Source: Lelliottia nimipressuralis (GTDB lineage Bacteria > Pseudomonadota > Gammaproteobacteria > Enterobacterales > Enterobacteriaceae). Taken from it: a stretch of DNA of 64,000 bases. A model generated the notes under the pieces. That model ran no database searches, was not told the DNA's origin, and was given only the letters and a program-made list of their open reading frames with translations. Numbering within the stretch: the stretch's first letter is position 1; each line of letters begins with the position of its first letter. Both the position numbers and the translations under genes were made by a program. The stretch spans positions 1 through 64,000 of the forward strand of contig NZ_SOMG01000003.1 of the NCBI RefSeq assembly GCF_004402045.1, in the 5' to 3' direction. This document shows positions 18,643 to 30,945 of the stretch, in pieces.

Positions 18643-19992
18643 TTACTTCTCGTGCAGACCGAGTTTTTTCTCCAGATAGTGGATGTTGGTCCCACCATTC
18701 TGGAAGTGCTCGTCGCTCATGATACGCATCTGCAGATCAACGTTGGTTTTGATTCCGTCGATGATCAGTTCCTGCAGGGCGTTCTTCATGCGGGCAATCG
18801 CCACGTCACGGTTTTCGCCATAGCAGATAAGCTTGCCAATCATTGAGTCATAGTACGGCGGTACGGTGTAACCGGCGTAGATATGAGACTCCCAGCGCAC
18901 GCCAAAGCCACCCGGCGCGTGGAAACGCGTGATTTTACCCGGGCTTGGCAGGAAGGTGTTCGGGTCTTCGGCGTTGATACGGCACTCTACCGCATGGCCT
19001 TTCACCACAACTTCTTCCTGCTTGATGGACAGCGGCTGTCCTGCAGCGATACGCAGCTGTTCTTTGATCAGGTCAACGCCGGTGATCATTTCGGTAACCG
19101 GGTGTTCAACCTGAATACGGGTGTTCATCTCAATGAAGTAGAACTCGCCGTTTTCGAACAGGAACTCGAAGGTACCCGCACCGCGATAGCCGATATCGAC
19201 ACACGCTTTGGAACAACGCTCGCCGATGTAGCGACGCAGTTCCGGAGTAATGCCCGGTGCTGGTGCTTCTTCGACCACTTTCTGGTGACGACGCTGCATG
19301 GAGCAGTCACGTTCTGCCAGATAGATTGCGTTACCCTGACCGTCTGCCAACACCTGAATTTCGATGTGGCGTGGGTTTTCCAGGTATTTTTCCATGTACA
19401 CCATGTCATTGCTGAAAGCGGCTTTCGCTTCAGCTTTGGTCATGGAGATGGACTGAGCCAGTTCAGCATCGCTGCGCACAACGCGCATACCGCGACCGCC
19501 GCCGCCGCCGGACGCCTTGATGATAACCGGGTAGCCAATGCGTTTAGCATGAGCACGGTTAGCATCCATGTCGTCGGTCAGAGGGCCGTCAGAGCCTGGT
19601 ACGGTTGGAACACCGGCTTTTTTCATCGCGGTGATCGCAGACACTTTGTCGCCCATCAGGCGGATGGTGTCAGCTTTCGGGCCGATGAAGATAAAGCCAG
19701 AGCGTTCAACCTGCTCAGCAAAGTTGGCGTTCTCAGAGAGGAAGCCGTAACCCGGATGAATTGCCACCGCGCCGGTGATTTCAGCGGCGCTGATGATAGC
19801 CGGGATGTTCAGATAGCTTTTTACGGATGGAGCCGGGCCAATACAGACCGTCTCATCCGCCAGCAATACGTGTTTTAAATCGCGATCCGCGCTTGAGTGC
19901 ACGGCGACGGTCTTGATGCCCAGTTCTTTACAGGCACGAAGAATACGCAGTGCGATCTCGCCGCGGTTGGCGATAACAATTTTATCCAGCAT
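18643..19992 (-). CDS. accC: biotin carboxylase subunit of acetyl-CoA carboxylase
   Basis: A 449-residue ATP-grasp enzyme that carboxylates the biotin on AccB, the first half-reaction of malonyl-CoA synthesis. The N-terminal domain starts [20 protein letters not shown]. The ATP-binding glycine loop is [14 protein letters not shown] (about residue 160), and catalytic-site segments [20 protein letters not shown] follow. The start is the ATG at 19992, which gives exactly the E. coli length; the frame is open 19 codons further but overlaps accB. It follows accB by 10 bp. Confidence 0.97.
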   Translation of the reverse strand: MLDKIVIANRGEIALRILRACKELGIKTVAVHSSADRDLKHVLLADETVCIGPAPSVKSYLNIPAIISAAEITGAVAIHPGYGFLSENANFAEQVERSGFIFIGPKADTIRLMGDKVSAITAMKKAGVPTVPGSDGPLTDDMDANRAHAKRIGYPVIIKASGGGGGRGMRVVRSDAELAQSISMTKAEAKAAFSNDMVYMEKYLENPRHIEIQVLADGQGNAIYLAERDCSMQRRHQKVVEEAPAPGITPELRRYIGERCSKACVDIGYRGAGTFEFLFENGEFYFIEMNTRIQVEHPVTEMITGVDLIKEQLRIAAGQPLSIKQEEVVVKGHAVECRINAEDPNTFLPSPGKITRFHAPGGFGVRWESHIYAGYTVPPYYDSMIGKLICYGENRDVAIARMKNALQELIIDGIKTNVDLQMRIMSDEHFQNGGTNIHYLEKKLGLHEK

Positions 19993-20002
19993 GTACGCCT
20001 CG

Positions 20003-20464
20003 TTACTCGATGACGACCAGCGGCTCGTCAAATTCAACCGGCTGACCACTTTCGACCAGAATCGCTTTCACAGTACCTGATTTGTCTGCTTCGATCTGGT
20101 TCATCATTTTCATCGCTTCAACGATGCACAGGGTATCGCCTACGTTGACTTTCTGACCCACTTCGATGAACGCCTTCGCGTCCGGGCTCGGGGTGCGGTA
20201 GAAAGTACCAACCATTGGGGAACGTACGATGTGACCACTGATTTCTGCTGCAGCGGCAGGTGCGGCTTCAGCTGCTGGTGCAACGGCTGCGGAGAGCGCA
20301 GGCTGCTGCACTGGCGCAGCATAAGCCTGCTGCATTACCGGGAAGCTAGCGGCTGGGGCTGCACGGCTGATGCGTACAGACTCTTCGCCTTCAGAAATTT
20401 CCAGTTCGGAGATACCTGATTCTTCAACCAGCTCGATCAGTTTTTTAATCTTACGAATATCCAT
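20003..20464 (-). CDS. accB: biotin carboxyl carrier protein
   Basis: A 153-residue carrier of the acetyl-CoA carboxylase complex. The N-terminal region ([20 protein letters not shown]) is followed by an Ala/Pro-rich flexible linker (about residues 45-75) and the biotinyl domain. The biotinylated lysine is in [15 protein letters not shown] (about Lys119), and the domain also has the AccB thumb. It is three residues shorter than E. coli AccB, within the linker. It is co-transcribed with accC. In E. coli AccB represses its own operon. Confidence 0.97.
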
Positions 20465-20485
20465 GAGTGGGTTCCGTACTCTTGT

Positions 20486-20938
20486 TTAGTGTGATTGTGA
20501 CAAGCGTTTTACCGCTGTCTGTAAAGCGTATGAATAGCCGTCAGCGCCCAGTCCGCAGATAACGCCAGCAGCGATATCCGACAGATACGAATGGTGGCGG
20601 AACGGCTCTCGGGCGTGCACATTACTCAGGTGGATCTCGATAAACGGGATACTCACCGCGAGCAGTGCGTCGCGGATAGCAACACTGGTGTGCGTAAACG
20701 CGGCCGGATTAATCAGGATATAGTCCACATTGTCTTTAGCCTGATGAATACGGTCGATGAGTGCGTACTCCGCATTCGACTGAAAATGATCCAAATCCAC
20801 ATTCAGTGACGCTGCTTCCGTTCCCAGACGGTTAACAATTTCACTTAATGTCAGCGTGCCGTACTTCTCTGGCTCACGGGTGCCGAGCATGTTCAGGTTC
20901 GGTCCGTTCAAAACTAAGATATGGAACTTATCAGTCAT
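20486..20938 (-). CDS. aroQ: type II 3-dehydroquinate dehydratase
   Basis: A 150-residue enzyme that converts 3-dehydroquinate to 3-dehydroshikimate in the shikimate pathway. It begins [19 protein letters not shown] with the catalytic Tyr. [17 protein letters not shown] and [20 protein letters not shown] supply substrate-binding residues and the catalytic His. It lies 21 bp upstream of accB on the same strand, as in many enterobacteria. The 234-bp gap upstream (20939-21172) should hold its promoter; I see no clear operator there. Confidence 0.95.
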   Translation of the reverse strand: MTDKFHILVLNGPNLNMLGTREPEKYGTLTLSEIVNRLGTEAASLNVDLDHFQSNAEYALIDRIHQAKDNVDYILINPAAFTHTSVAIRDALLAVSIPFIEIHLSNVHAREPFRHHSYLSDIAAGVICGLGADGYSYALQTAVKRLSQSH

Positions 20939-21172
20939 TGTGCTGCCATCTCCTGCGATTTTCCGGTAAAAAACAAAATATACCTTCGAAGCGCAATTGT
21001 CACCTTTTCAGAGGCTTAAAACCGCTGTCAGGCGAACCAAGGTCGCACATTATAACGATTTCGTAGCATTTAGCAGCTAAATACTGGTCTTATCAGGGAA
21101 GATTATCAACCGCTATCCGAAAAAGATTTGCGGTTGACGGGGAATCTGCGGGAAAACGCACAGTTTCGCGAA

Positions 21173-21772
21173 CTATCGCAACCACTGGCGGAACTTCTTG
21201 TAACGCCATGCTAAAAGCGCCACGGCCGCCAGTGCGTAAAGGACTGGCTGCGGAGAGAGGATCTTCACCGACCACAGATAATGAATGGGGGCGAGGATCG
21301 CGACAAGATAGACGAAGTTGTGCAACAGTTGCCAGCGCCTGCCCAGTTTACGCTGCGCATACTGCGTCGATGTCAGCGTTAACGCCAGTAAAACCAGCCA
21401 GCTCACGATACCCAGCGTCAGATAAGGACGTGTCACCAGTTCGCGGCCAAGCAGCGCCAGATTGTTAATGCCCAGTTCCAGCAGGGCATAGCTGGTAAGG
21501 TGCAGCGTCGCCCAGGCAAAACACCATAGCCCTAACAGCCGACGGGTACGTATCAATAAGGGCTGTTTAGCGTAGCGCGCCAACGGCGAGACGAGCAAGG
21601 TTGCCAGCAAAAACTTCAGAGCCATCCGACCCGTAAAATGCTGAATATCCTTGGCCGGGTCTGCGCTAAAGAGCCCCTGGCTGGTGGCCCAGAAAAGCCA
21701 TATAAAAGGAAGTAACCCGGCCAGGTGTAGCAGCACTTTCAGCCAGGTAATCTGCTTTGCCGTTAAACGCAC
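21173..21772 (-). CDS. msrQ: heme-binding membrane subunit MsrQ
   Basis: A 199-residue b-type cytochrome with six membrane spans (ferric-reductase-like family). It passes electrons from the quinone pool or a flavin reductase to MsrP for repair of oxidised periplasmic methionines. Conserved His residues sit in [43 protein letters not shown]. It follows msrP without a gap. E. coli YedZ has 211 residues; the difference is at the termini. Membership is certain from the pairing with msrP. Confidence 0.94.
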   Translation of the reverse strand: MRLTAKQITWLKVLLHLAGLLPFIWLFWATSQGLFSADPAKDIQHFTGRMALKFLLATLLVSPLARYAKQPLLIRTRRLLGLWCFAWATLHLTSYALLELGINNLALLGRELVTRPYLTLGIVSWLVLLALTLTSTQYAQRKLGRRWQLLHNFVYLVAILAPIHYLWSVKILSPQPVLYALAAVALLAWRYKKFRQWLR

Positions 21773-22774
21773 TTAGAAATTCTCCCGTAAATTCAGACCA
21801 CGGTAGAGAGAGGCCACTTCATCTGCATAGCCGTTAAACAGCAGCGTCGGCTGACGCGTCACGTCCAGCGCACCGCCAGACCCGATAAAACGCTCGGTTG
21901 CCTGCGACCAGCGCGGGTGATCCACATGCGGGTTCACATTCGCGAAGAAACCGTATTCGTCCGGGGCCGCCAGATTCCAGGTGGTTGGCGGACGTTCGCG
22001 GGTGAGCTTAATGCTGACGATAGATTTAATCCCTTTGAAACCATATTTCCACGGTACGGTTAAACGGATAGGGGCGCCGTTCTGCGGAGGAAGCGCTTTG
22101 CCATAAACGCCGACGGTCAGCAGGGTAAGAGGGTGCATCGCTTCGTCGAGACGTAACCCTTCGACATAGGGATATTCCAGCCCGCCACCGATAAAACGGT
22201 CTTTCTGCCCAGGCATCTCGTCCGGAGCATAACGCGTCTGGAAAGCGACATATTTTGCGTTGCTGGTGGGTTCAGCCATCGCCAGCAATTTATGCAGCGG
22301 GAAGCCAACCCAGGGCACCACCATCGACCACGCTTCCACACAGCGCATGCGGTAGATACGCTCTTCGAGCGGGAAACGGGTGGTGAGATCGTGATGATCC
22401 AGCGTCAGGGGGTTTGCCACTTCACCCTCAATTTTCAATGTCCATGGATCGGTTTTGAGGCTGCCTGCGTTGGCAGCAGGATCGGCCTTGTCGAGACCAA
22501 ATTCGTAGAAGTTGTTATAGCCGGTAACTTTATCTTCCGGCGTGAGCGTCAGTTTGTTTTGCCATTGGGCGGGTTTCGTAAAGGTGAGCGGTGCGCCGGA
22601 AGGCGCCTTCGGCCGATCGTTACCTTTAAACCAGTCGAGGAGGTCGGCGTGTGCTGCCGGCGAGAGCGTCAGCGCAGTGGCGCTGATGCCAAGCATTTTC
22701 AGGATCTGGCGGCGCTGTAACATAAAGACAGACTCAGACGTTACGTCGGCTTCCGTCAGTTTTCGGTTTTTCAT
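21773..22774 (-). CDS. msrP: methionine-sulfoxide reductase MsrP, molybdopterin subunit
   Basis: A 333-residue Tat-exported enzyme that reduces R- and S-methionine sulfoxides in periplasmic proteins. The twin-arginine signal reads [17 protein letters not shown]. The molybdenum-ligand Cys is in [20 protein letters not shown], and the molybdopterin fold includes [18 protein letters not shown]. The ATG at 22774 ([11 protein letters not shown]) has GGAGG five bases before it and matches E. coli MsrP; an upstream in-frame ATG is disfavoured. In E. coli the pair sits beside hprSR; here it is next to acuI, with no two-component genes in view. Confidence 0.95.
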   Translation of the reverse strand: MKNRKLTEADVTSESVFMLQRRQILKMLGISATALTLSPAAHADLLDWFKGNDRPKAPSGAPLTFTKPAQWQNKLTLTPEDKVTGYNNFYEFGLDKADPAANAGSLKTDPWTLKIEGEVANPLTLDHHDLTTRFPLEERIYRMRCVEAWSMVVPWVGFPLHKLLAMAEPTSNAKYVAFQTRYAPDEMPGQKDRFIGGGLEYPYVEGLRLDEAMHPLTLLTVGVYGKALPPQNGAPIRLTVPWKYGFKGIKSIVSIKLTRERPPTTWNLAAPDEYGFFANVNPHVDHPRWSQATERFIGSGGALDVTRQPTLLFNGYADEVASLYRGLNLRENF

Positions 22775-22851
22775 GGCATCCTCCGTCATGCGTTTTTCTA
22801 AGCATGACGGAGGAGAGGGATTCACGCGAATATGTCACGAAAATTTGAAGA

Positions 22852-23826
22852 TTAGGCGATCTTCACCAGCGCGCGACCGTGGAACTGATTGTCCATGATT
22901 TTACGGGCATATTCCGGTGCCTGGCTGAGGCTGATCTCCGTTGCGCTCTGGGTATAGAAGGATTCCGGCAGATCGCGCACCAGACGTTCCCAGGCTTCAT
23001 GACGACGGGCTGATGGGGTCATAACGGAATCCACACCCTGCAGGCGCACGTTACGCAGAATAAATGGCATCACGGTGGTTGGTAGGGCAAATCCCCCCGC
23101 CAGCCCGCAAGCTGCGACGCACCCGCCGTAGTTCATCTGCGCCAGCACTTTTGCCAGCACCTTATCACCGACGGTATCCACCGCACCCGCCCAGATCTGT
23201 TTTTCCAGAGGACGGGTTTCGGCAAATTCGTCGCGGCTAAGAATGCGGTCGGCGCCGAGCTGGCGCAGATAGTCGTGGGTGCTTTCGCGACCCGAAACCG
23301 CAGCGACCTGATAACCCAGCTTGTGCAGCAGCGTTACGGCCGTGCTGCCCACGCCACCGCTGGCGCCGGTGACGACAACTTCACCCGACTCAGGGCGTAC
23401 GCCCGCATCTTCCAGCGCCATCACGCACAGCATGGCGGTAAAGCCTGCCGTGCCGATAATCATCGCTTTGCGGCCATCCATGCCTTTCGGCATCGGCACC
23501 AGCCAGTCGCCCTTAACGCGCGCCTGCGTTGCCAGGCCGCCCCAGTGATTTTCTCCTACGCCCCACCCGGTGAGCAGCACCTGCTGGCCTGGATGGAAGC
23601 GCGGATCCTCGCTGGTATGAACCCGGCCAGCGAAATCAATACCTGGCACCATAGGGAAATTTCGGATGATTTTACCCTTACCGGTGATAGCCAGCGCGTC
23701 TTTATAATTTAAACTGGACCAGTCGATGTCGACGGTTACTTCGCCTTCCGGCAGGCGACTCTCTTCAACTGCCTGCACTGAAGCAAGCGTTTTGCCGTCC
23801 TGCTGTTCTAAGATCAAAGCCTGCAT
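22852..23826 (-). CDS. acuI: acryloyl-CoA reductase AcuI (YhdH)
   Basis: A 324-residue NADPH-dependent medium-chain reductase (YhdH family) that reduces toxic acryloyl-CoA to propionyl-CoA. The N-terminal part has SSLNYKDALAITGKGKIIR and VPGIDFAGRV. The Rossmann motif is VTGASGGVGSTAVTLLHKLG, followed by VSGRESTHDYL for NADPH phosphate binding. Structural zinc Cys residues are absent, as in quinone-oxidoreductase-like members. Length equals E. coli YhdH. It is divergent from csrD across 182 bp. Confidence 0.95.
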   Translation of the reverse strand: MQALILEQQDGKTLASVQAVEESRLPEGEVTVDIDWSSLNYKDALAITGKGKIIRNFPMVPGIDFAGRVHTSEDPRFHPGQQVLLTGWGVGENHWGGLATQARVKGDWLVPMPKGMDGRKAMIIGTAGFTAMLCVMALEDAGVRPESGEVVVTGASGGVGSTAVTLLHKLGYQVAAVSGRESTHDYLRQLGADRILSRDEFAETRPLEKQIWAGAVDTVGDKVLAKVLAQMNYGGCVAACGLAGGFALPTTVMPFILRNVRLQGVDSVMTPSARRHEAWERLVRDLPESFYTQSATEISLSQAPEYARKIMDNQFHGRALVKIA

Positions 23827-24008
23827 ACGGGGTCCTCTTGACTCAGATGATTGGAAAATAATTTCTGAAGACTATACTCGCTCAGGGAAACGCAGTGCCG
23901 ATTTAACGCAATAAATTGCCAGATACACCCGATTTGGTAGTATGCCGCATTTGAAATGCAAGTTAGCGCTTACTCGCTACCCCATCAACCCACGGAGTTA
24001 TCTCAAGG

Positions 24009-25949
24009 ATGCGATTAACGACGAAGTTCTCAGCTTTTATCACCTTGCTGACGGGGCTGACAATTTTTGTCACGCTTCTGGGCTGCTCTCTGAGCTTTTA
24101 CAACGCCATTCAGGACAAGCTGGTCAACCGGGTACAGTCTGTTGCATCGGTGATTGATACGCGTCTGCTGACGACGCCGCTACCGGCGCTGTCCCGTGAG
24201 CTCGATGAGTTGATGGTACCTGTTGATATTGTTCAGATCGACATTCAGCAGGGAAAGCATCGTGTTTTAAGCCATGAACGTCAGGGAAGTTATCGTCCTG
24301 CGGGCGTGGTGAGCCAGTACCGGGAAGTGACGGTTCATTCACTCAAAAATCCGGGCATGACCATACACATGGTCTACCTCGATCCGATGGCCAGCTACTT
24401 CCGTTCCATGATGACCACCGCGCCACTTACCGTCGCTGTGGCGTTTATTGTCCTGCTGATCTTTCTCGCGGTCCGCTGGCTGCGGCGCCAGCTCTCGGGC
24501 CAGGAGCTGCTGGAGATGCGCTCTGTGCGGATCCTTAACGGCGAACGCGGCCCGCAGGTACGAGGCTCAGTCCACGAGTGGCCGTCGCGCGCCAGCAGCG
24601 CGCTGGATACCCTGCTCTCCGAAATCCAGTTTGCCAGCGACCAGCGAAGCCGTATGGATACGCTGATCCGCTCTTATGCCGCGCAGGATAATAAAACCGG
24701 CCTGAACAACCGCCTTTTCTTTGATAATCAGCTCGCCACGCTGCTCGACGATTCGGAAAAGGTGGGAACGCACGGGGTGGTGATGATGATTCGCCTGCCC
24801 GATTTCGATCTTCTGCGCGACACCTGGGGACTGCGGGTCGCAGAAGAAAATCTCTTTACGCTGATTAACCTGCTCTCCACCTTTATTATGCGCTACCCGG
24901 GCGCGTTGCTGGCCCGCTATCACCGCAGCGACTTTGCCGTATTGTTGCCTCATCGCACGCTGAAGGAGTCGGAAAGCATCGCCAGTCAGCTGCTGAAGGC
25001 GGTGGATGCGCTGCCGCAAAGTAAAATGCTCGACAGGGACGATATGGTGCACATGGGGATCTGCGCCTGGCGTGGCGGGCAGTCGGCAGAACAGGTGATG
25101 GAACATGCCGAAGCCGCCACCCGCAACGCCGTACTGCAGGGGGCGAACGGATGGGCGGTTTATGATGACTCGCTACCGGAAAAAGGGCGCGGCAACGTGC
25201 GCTGGCGAACGCTGATTGAGCAAATGCTTAGCCGCGGCGGGCCTCGCATTTATCAAAAACCTGCGGTCATGAAAAATGGCAACGTCCACCACCGTGAATT
25301 GATGTGTCGTATTTTTGACGGTACGGAAGAGGTTATCTCTGCGGAATATCTGCCGATGGTGCTGCAATTTGGGCTGTCCGAAGAGTATGACCGCCAGCAA
25401 ATAACCCGGTTGATTCCATTTTTATCCTTCTGGCCTGAAGAAAACCTGGCGTTACAGGTTACCGTGGAGTCGTTAATACGCCCACGTTTTCAGCGCTGGC
25501 TGCGTGATATATTAATGCAATGCGAAAAATCGCAACGCAAACACATTATTTTTGAACTTGCTGAGGCGGATGTAGGTCAACACATCAGCCGGTTACGTCC
25601 GGTGGTACGTTTGATCAATGCACTTGGCGCGCGTGTAGCGGTGACGCAGGCAGGTTTAACGCTGGTCAGTACCAACTGGATTAAGGAACTGGATGTGGAG
25701 TTATTAAAGCTACATCCAGGGCTGGTAAGGAATATTGAGAAGCGTACGGAAAACCAGCTGCTGGTACAGAGTCTGGTAGAAGCATGCAAAGGAACGCGGA
25801 CACAAGTATTTGCTACGGGCGTGCGCTCCAGAAGCGAATGGCAGATGTTAAAAGAGCGCGGTGTAATGGGTGGTCAGGGAGATTTTTTTGCTGCCTCTCA
25901 ACCGCTTGACACCAACGTGAAAAAATATTTGCAAAGATACTCTGTTTGA
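24009..25949 (+). CDS. csrD: RNase E specificity factor CsrD
   Basis: A 646-residue membrane protein that targets the small RNAs CsrB and CsrC for decay by RNase E, thereby controlling CsrA activity. Two membrane helices flank a periplasmic loop (about residues 10-155). The GGDEF-like domain reads HRSDF (about residue 304) and the EAL-like domain reads ELM (about residue 428), so both catalytic sites are degenerate, as in E. coli CsrD. It should therefore neither make nor break cyclic di-GMP. Length equals the E. coli protein. Confidence 0.95.
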   Translation: MRLTTKFSAFITLLTGLTIFVTLLGCSLSFYNAIQDKLVNRVQSVASVIDTRLLTTPLPALSRELDELMVPVDIVQIDIQQGKHRVLSHERQGSYRPAGVVSQYREVTVHSLKNPGMTIHMVYLDPMASYFRSMMTTAPLTVAVAFIVLLIFLAVRWLRRQLSGQELLEMRSVRILNGERGPQVRGSVHEWPSRASSALDTLLSEIQFASDQRSRMDTLIRSYAAQDNKTGLNNRLFFDNQLATLLDDSEKVGTHGVVMMIRLPDFDLLRDTWGLRVAEENLFTLINLLSTFIMRYPGALLARYHRSDFAVLLPHRTLKESESIASQLLKAVDALPQSKMLDRDDMVHMGICAWRGGQSAEQVMEHAEAATRNAVLQGANGWAVYDDSLPEKGRGNVRWRTLIEQMLSRGGPRIYQKPAVMKNGNVHHRELMCRIFDGTEEVISAEYLPMVLQFGLSEEYDRQQITRLIPFLSFWPEENLALQVTVESLIRPRFQRWLRDILMQCEKSQRKHIIFELAEADVGQHISRLRPVVRLINALGARVAVTQAGLTLVSTNWIKELDVELLKLHPGLVRNIEKRTENQLLVQSLVEACKGTRTQVFATGVRSRSEWQMLKERGVMGGQGDFFAASQPLDTNVKKYLQRYSV

Positions 25950-26096
25950 CCTGCCGTTTACGCTGTTTTCACGTAGAATATCGCGCCTGTAGCTTTGAGT
26001 ATGTCGAGCAAAAAGCCAGTGAACGACCTTTAACGGGTTACAAATGTCAGTGGGGAGCGCTACTGTTTACTCAGCCCTGAGGGAGTCGGGGAATGA

Positions 26097-27275
<1,179 letters not shown>

Positions 27276-27283
27276 TCATTGTG

Positions 27284-27308
27284 AAAGGGTAGCGCATCGC
27301 TACCCTTT
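27284..27308 (+). terminator. mreB-mreC intergenic hairpin (attenuator)
   Basis: AAAGGGTAGCG and CGCTACCCTTT form a perfect 11-bp stem with loop CAT, eight bases after the mreB stop, followed by CTCTCTG rather than a pure T-run. It would cut off part of the transcripts so that MreB is made in excess over MreC and MreD. Confidence 0.7.
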
Positions 27309-27336
27309 CTCTCTGACGCGAGAATACGCATAGCCT

Positions 27337-28841
<1,505 letters not shown>

Positions 28842-28850
28842 AAGGTTTCT

Positions 28851-29444
28851 ATGACGTCTTTGTATCTCGCTTCCGGCTCCCCGCGCCGTCAGGAACTCCT
28901 GACGCAGCTAGGAGTCTCTTTTGAACGCATCGTGACCGGCATTGAAGAAAAACGTGCTGAGGGCGAAAGTGCTCAACAGTACGTGTCTCGCCTGGCGCGC
29001 GAGAAAGCGCAGGCCGGCGTAGCCAGTGTGCCACGCGATCTCCCCGTGCTGGGGGCAGATACCATCGTTATTCTTAACGGTGAAGTGCTTGAGAAACCGC
29101 GCGACGCCGATCATGCGGCGCGTATGCTGCGCAAAATGTCCGGACAAACGCATCAGGTGATGACGGCCGTCGCGCTGGCTGACAGCCAGCACGTGCTGGA
29201 TTGCCTGGTGGTGACGGACGTGACATTCAGAGTTCTTACCGACGACGAAATCGCCGCTTATATTGCCAGCGGTGAACCGATGGATAAAGCAGGTGCATAC
29301 GGTATTCAGGGGCTGGGTGGCTGTTTTGTCAGGAAGATTCATGGCAGCTATCACGCCGTAGTCGGCTTACCGCTGGTGGAAACGTATGAGTTGCTGAGCA
29401 ATTTTAACTCACTGCGTGAGGGAAGGGATAATTATGACGGCTGA
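28851..29444 (+). CDS. yhdE: Maf-family dTTP/UTP pyrophosphatase YhdE
   Basis: A 197-residue Maf/HAM1-like pyrophosphatase that cleaves non-canonical or excess pyrimidine nucleoside triphosphates. The family signature is [20 protein letters not shown] at the N-terminus, with [19 protein letters not shown] (the catalytic Asp region) and [19 protein letters not shown] further on. It lies 9 bp after mreD. Its 3' end overlaps the start of rng by 11 bp, as in E. coli. Confidence 0.95.
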   Translation: MTSLYLASGSPRRQELLTQLGVSFERIVTGIEEKRAEGESAQQYVSRLAREKAQAGVASVPRDLPVLGADTIVILNGEVLEKPRDADHAARMLRKMSGQTHQVMTAVALADSQHVLDCLVVTDVTFRVLTDDEIAAYIASGEPMDKAGAYGIQGLGGCFVRKIHGSYHAVVGLPLVETYELLSNFNSLREGRDNYDG

Positions 29445-30903
29445 ATTGTTGGTAAACGTAACGCCATCGGAAACCCGTGTGGCCTATATTGATGGTGGCA
29501 TTCTTCAGGAAATTCATATTGAGCGTGAAGCGCGGCGCGGAATAGTAGGCAATATCTACAAAGGTCGTGTCAGTCGTGTACTACCGGGTATGCAGGCGGC
29601 TTTTGTAGATATTGGACTGGATAAGGCGGCATTTTTACATGCCTCCGATATCATGCCGCACACCGAGTGCGTTGCGGGCGAAGAGCAAAAGCAGTTTGCC
29701 GTGCGCGATATTTCTGAACTGGTGCGTCAGGGACAGGATCTGATGGTGCAGGTGGTGAAAGATCCCCTCGGCACCAAAGGCGCCCGTCTGACCACCGACA
29801 TTACCTTACCTTCCCGCTACCTGGTCTTTATGCCCGGGGCGTCGCACGTGGGCGTTTCGCAGCGTATTGAGAGCGAAACTGAGCGCGAACGTCTGAAGAA
29901 AGTGGTCAGTGCCTACTGCGATGAACAGGGCGGGTTTATCATCCGTACCGCCGCGGAAGGGATCAGCGAAGAAGACCTGGCGTCTGATGCGGCTTACCTG
30001 AAGCGCGTCTGGACCAAAGTGATGGAGCGTAAAAAACGCAACCAGACTCGCTACCAGCTCTATGGTGAGCTGGCCCTTGCTCAACGTGTTCTGCGTGACT
30101 TTGCCGATGCGCAGCTCGACCGCATTCGCGTGGACTCTCGCCTGACCTATGAAGCCCTGCTGGAGTTTACCGCCGAATATATCCCCGAGATGCCCGGCCT
30201 GCTGGAGCATTACTCAGGGCGTCAGCCGATCTTCGATCTCTACGATGTCGAAAATGAGATCCAGCGTGCGCTGGAGCGTAAGGTAGAGCTGAAATCCGGC
30301 GGCTATCTGATCATCGATCAGACCGAAGCGATGACCACCGTCGATATCAACACCGGCGCGTTTGTCGGCCATCGCAACCTGGATGACACCATCTTCAATA
30401 CCAACATTGAAGCGACACAGGCGATTGCGCGCCAGCTTCGTCTGCGCAACCTGGGCGGCATTATCATCATCGACTTTATCGATATGAGTAATGAAGACCA
30501 TCGTCGCCGCGTGCTGCACTCGCTTGAGCAGGCGCTGAGTAAAGATCGCGTGAAAACCAGCATCAACGGTTTCTCACAGTTGGGGCTGGTGGAAATGACG
30601 CGCAAGCGTACCCGTGAAAGCGTTGAGCATGTGCTGTGTAATGAATGCCCAACCTGCCATGGACGCGGAACGGTAAAGACGGTTGAGACCGTCTGCTACG
30701 AAATTATGCGTGAAATCGTCCGTGTTCATCATGCCTACGACTCCGATCGTTTTCTGGTCTATGCTTCCCCTGCGGTGGCTGAAGCGCTGAAAGGCGAAGA
30801 ATCACACGCGCTGGCGGAAGTGGAAATCTTTGTCGGCAAACAGGTAAAAGTACAAATTGAACCGCTCTATAACCAGGAGCAGTTCGACGTCGTGATGATG
30901 TAA
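29434..30903 (+). CDS. rng: ribonuclease G
   Basis: A 489-residue single-strand endonuclease of the RNase E/G family that matures the 5' end of 16S rRNA and starts decay of some mRNAs. The S1 domain is near residues 38-120 ([20 protein letters not shown]). The DNase-I-like catalytic domain has [14 protein letters not shown] and IIIIDFID with the two catalytic Asp residues. The Zn-link motif CPTC is in [13 protein letters not shown]. The ATG at 29434 gives the E. coli length; an in-frame GTG lies six codons earlier. It overlaps yhdE by 11 bp. Confidence 0.97.
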   Translation: MTAELLVNVTPSETRVAYIDGGILQEIHIEREARRGIVGNIYKGRVSRVLPGMQAAFVDIGLDKAAFLHASDIMPHTECVAGEEQKQFAVRDISELVRQGQDLMVQVVKDPLGTKGARLTTDITLPSRYLVFMPGASHVGVSQRIESETERERLKKVVSAYCDEQGGFIIRTAAEGISEEDLASDAAYLKRVWTKVMERKKRNQTRYQLYGELALAQRVLRDFADAQLDRIRVDSRLTYEALLEFTAEYIPEMPGLLEHYSGRQPIFDLYDVENEIQRALERKVELKSGGYLIIDQTEAMTTVDINTGAFVGHRNLDDTIFNTNIEATQAIARQLRLRNLGGIIIIDFIDMSNEDHRRRVLHSLEQALSKDRVKTSINGFSQLGLVEMTRKRTRESVEHVLCNECPTCHGRGTVKTVETVCYEIMREIVRVHHAYDSDRFLVYASPAVAEALKGEESHALAEVEIFVGKQVKVQIEPLYNQEQFDVVMM

Positions 30904-30945
30904 GACGCAGTACGCTGCGTGACGAAAGCTGACAAGGAGAGATGC

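Noticed and set aside
18883-19878. 331-codon open frame on the plus strand inside accC
   Set aside because: It is a shadow of the conserved accC coding strand; it is rich in His and Phe and has no domain.
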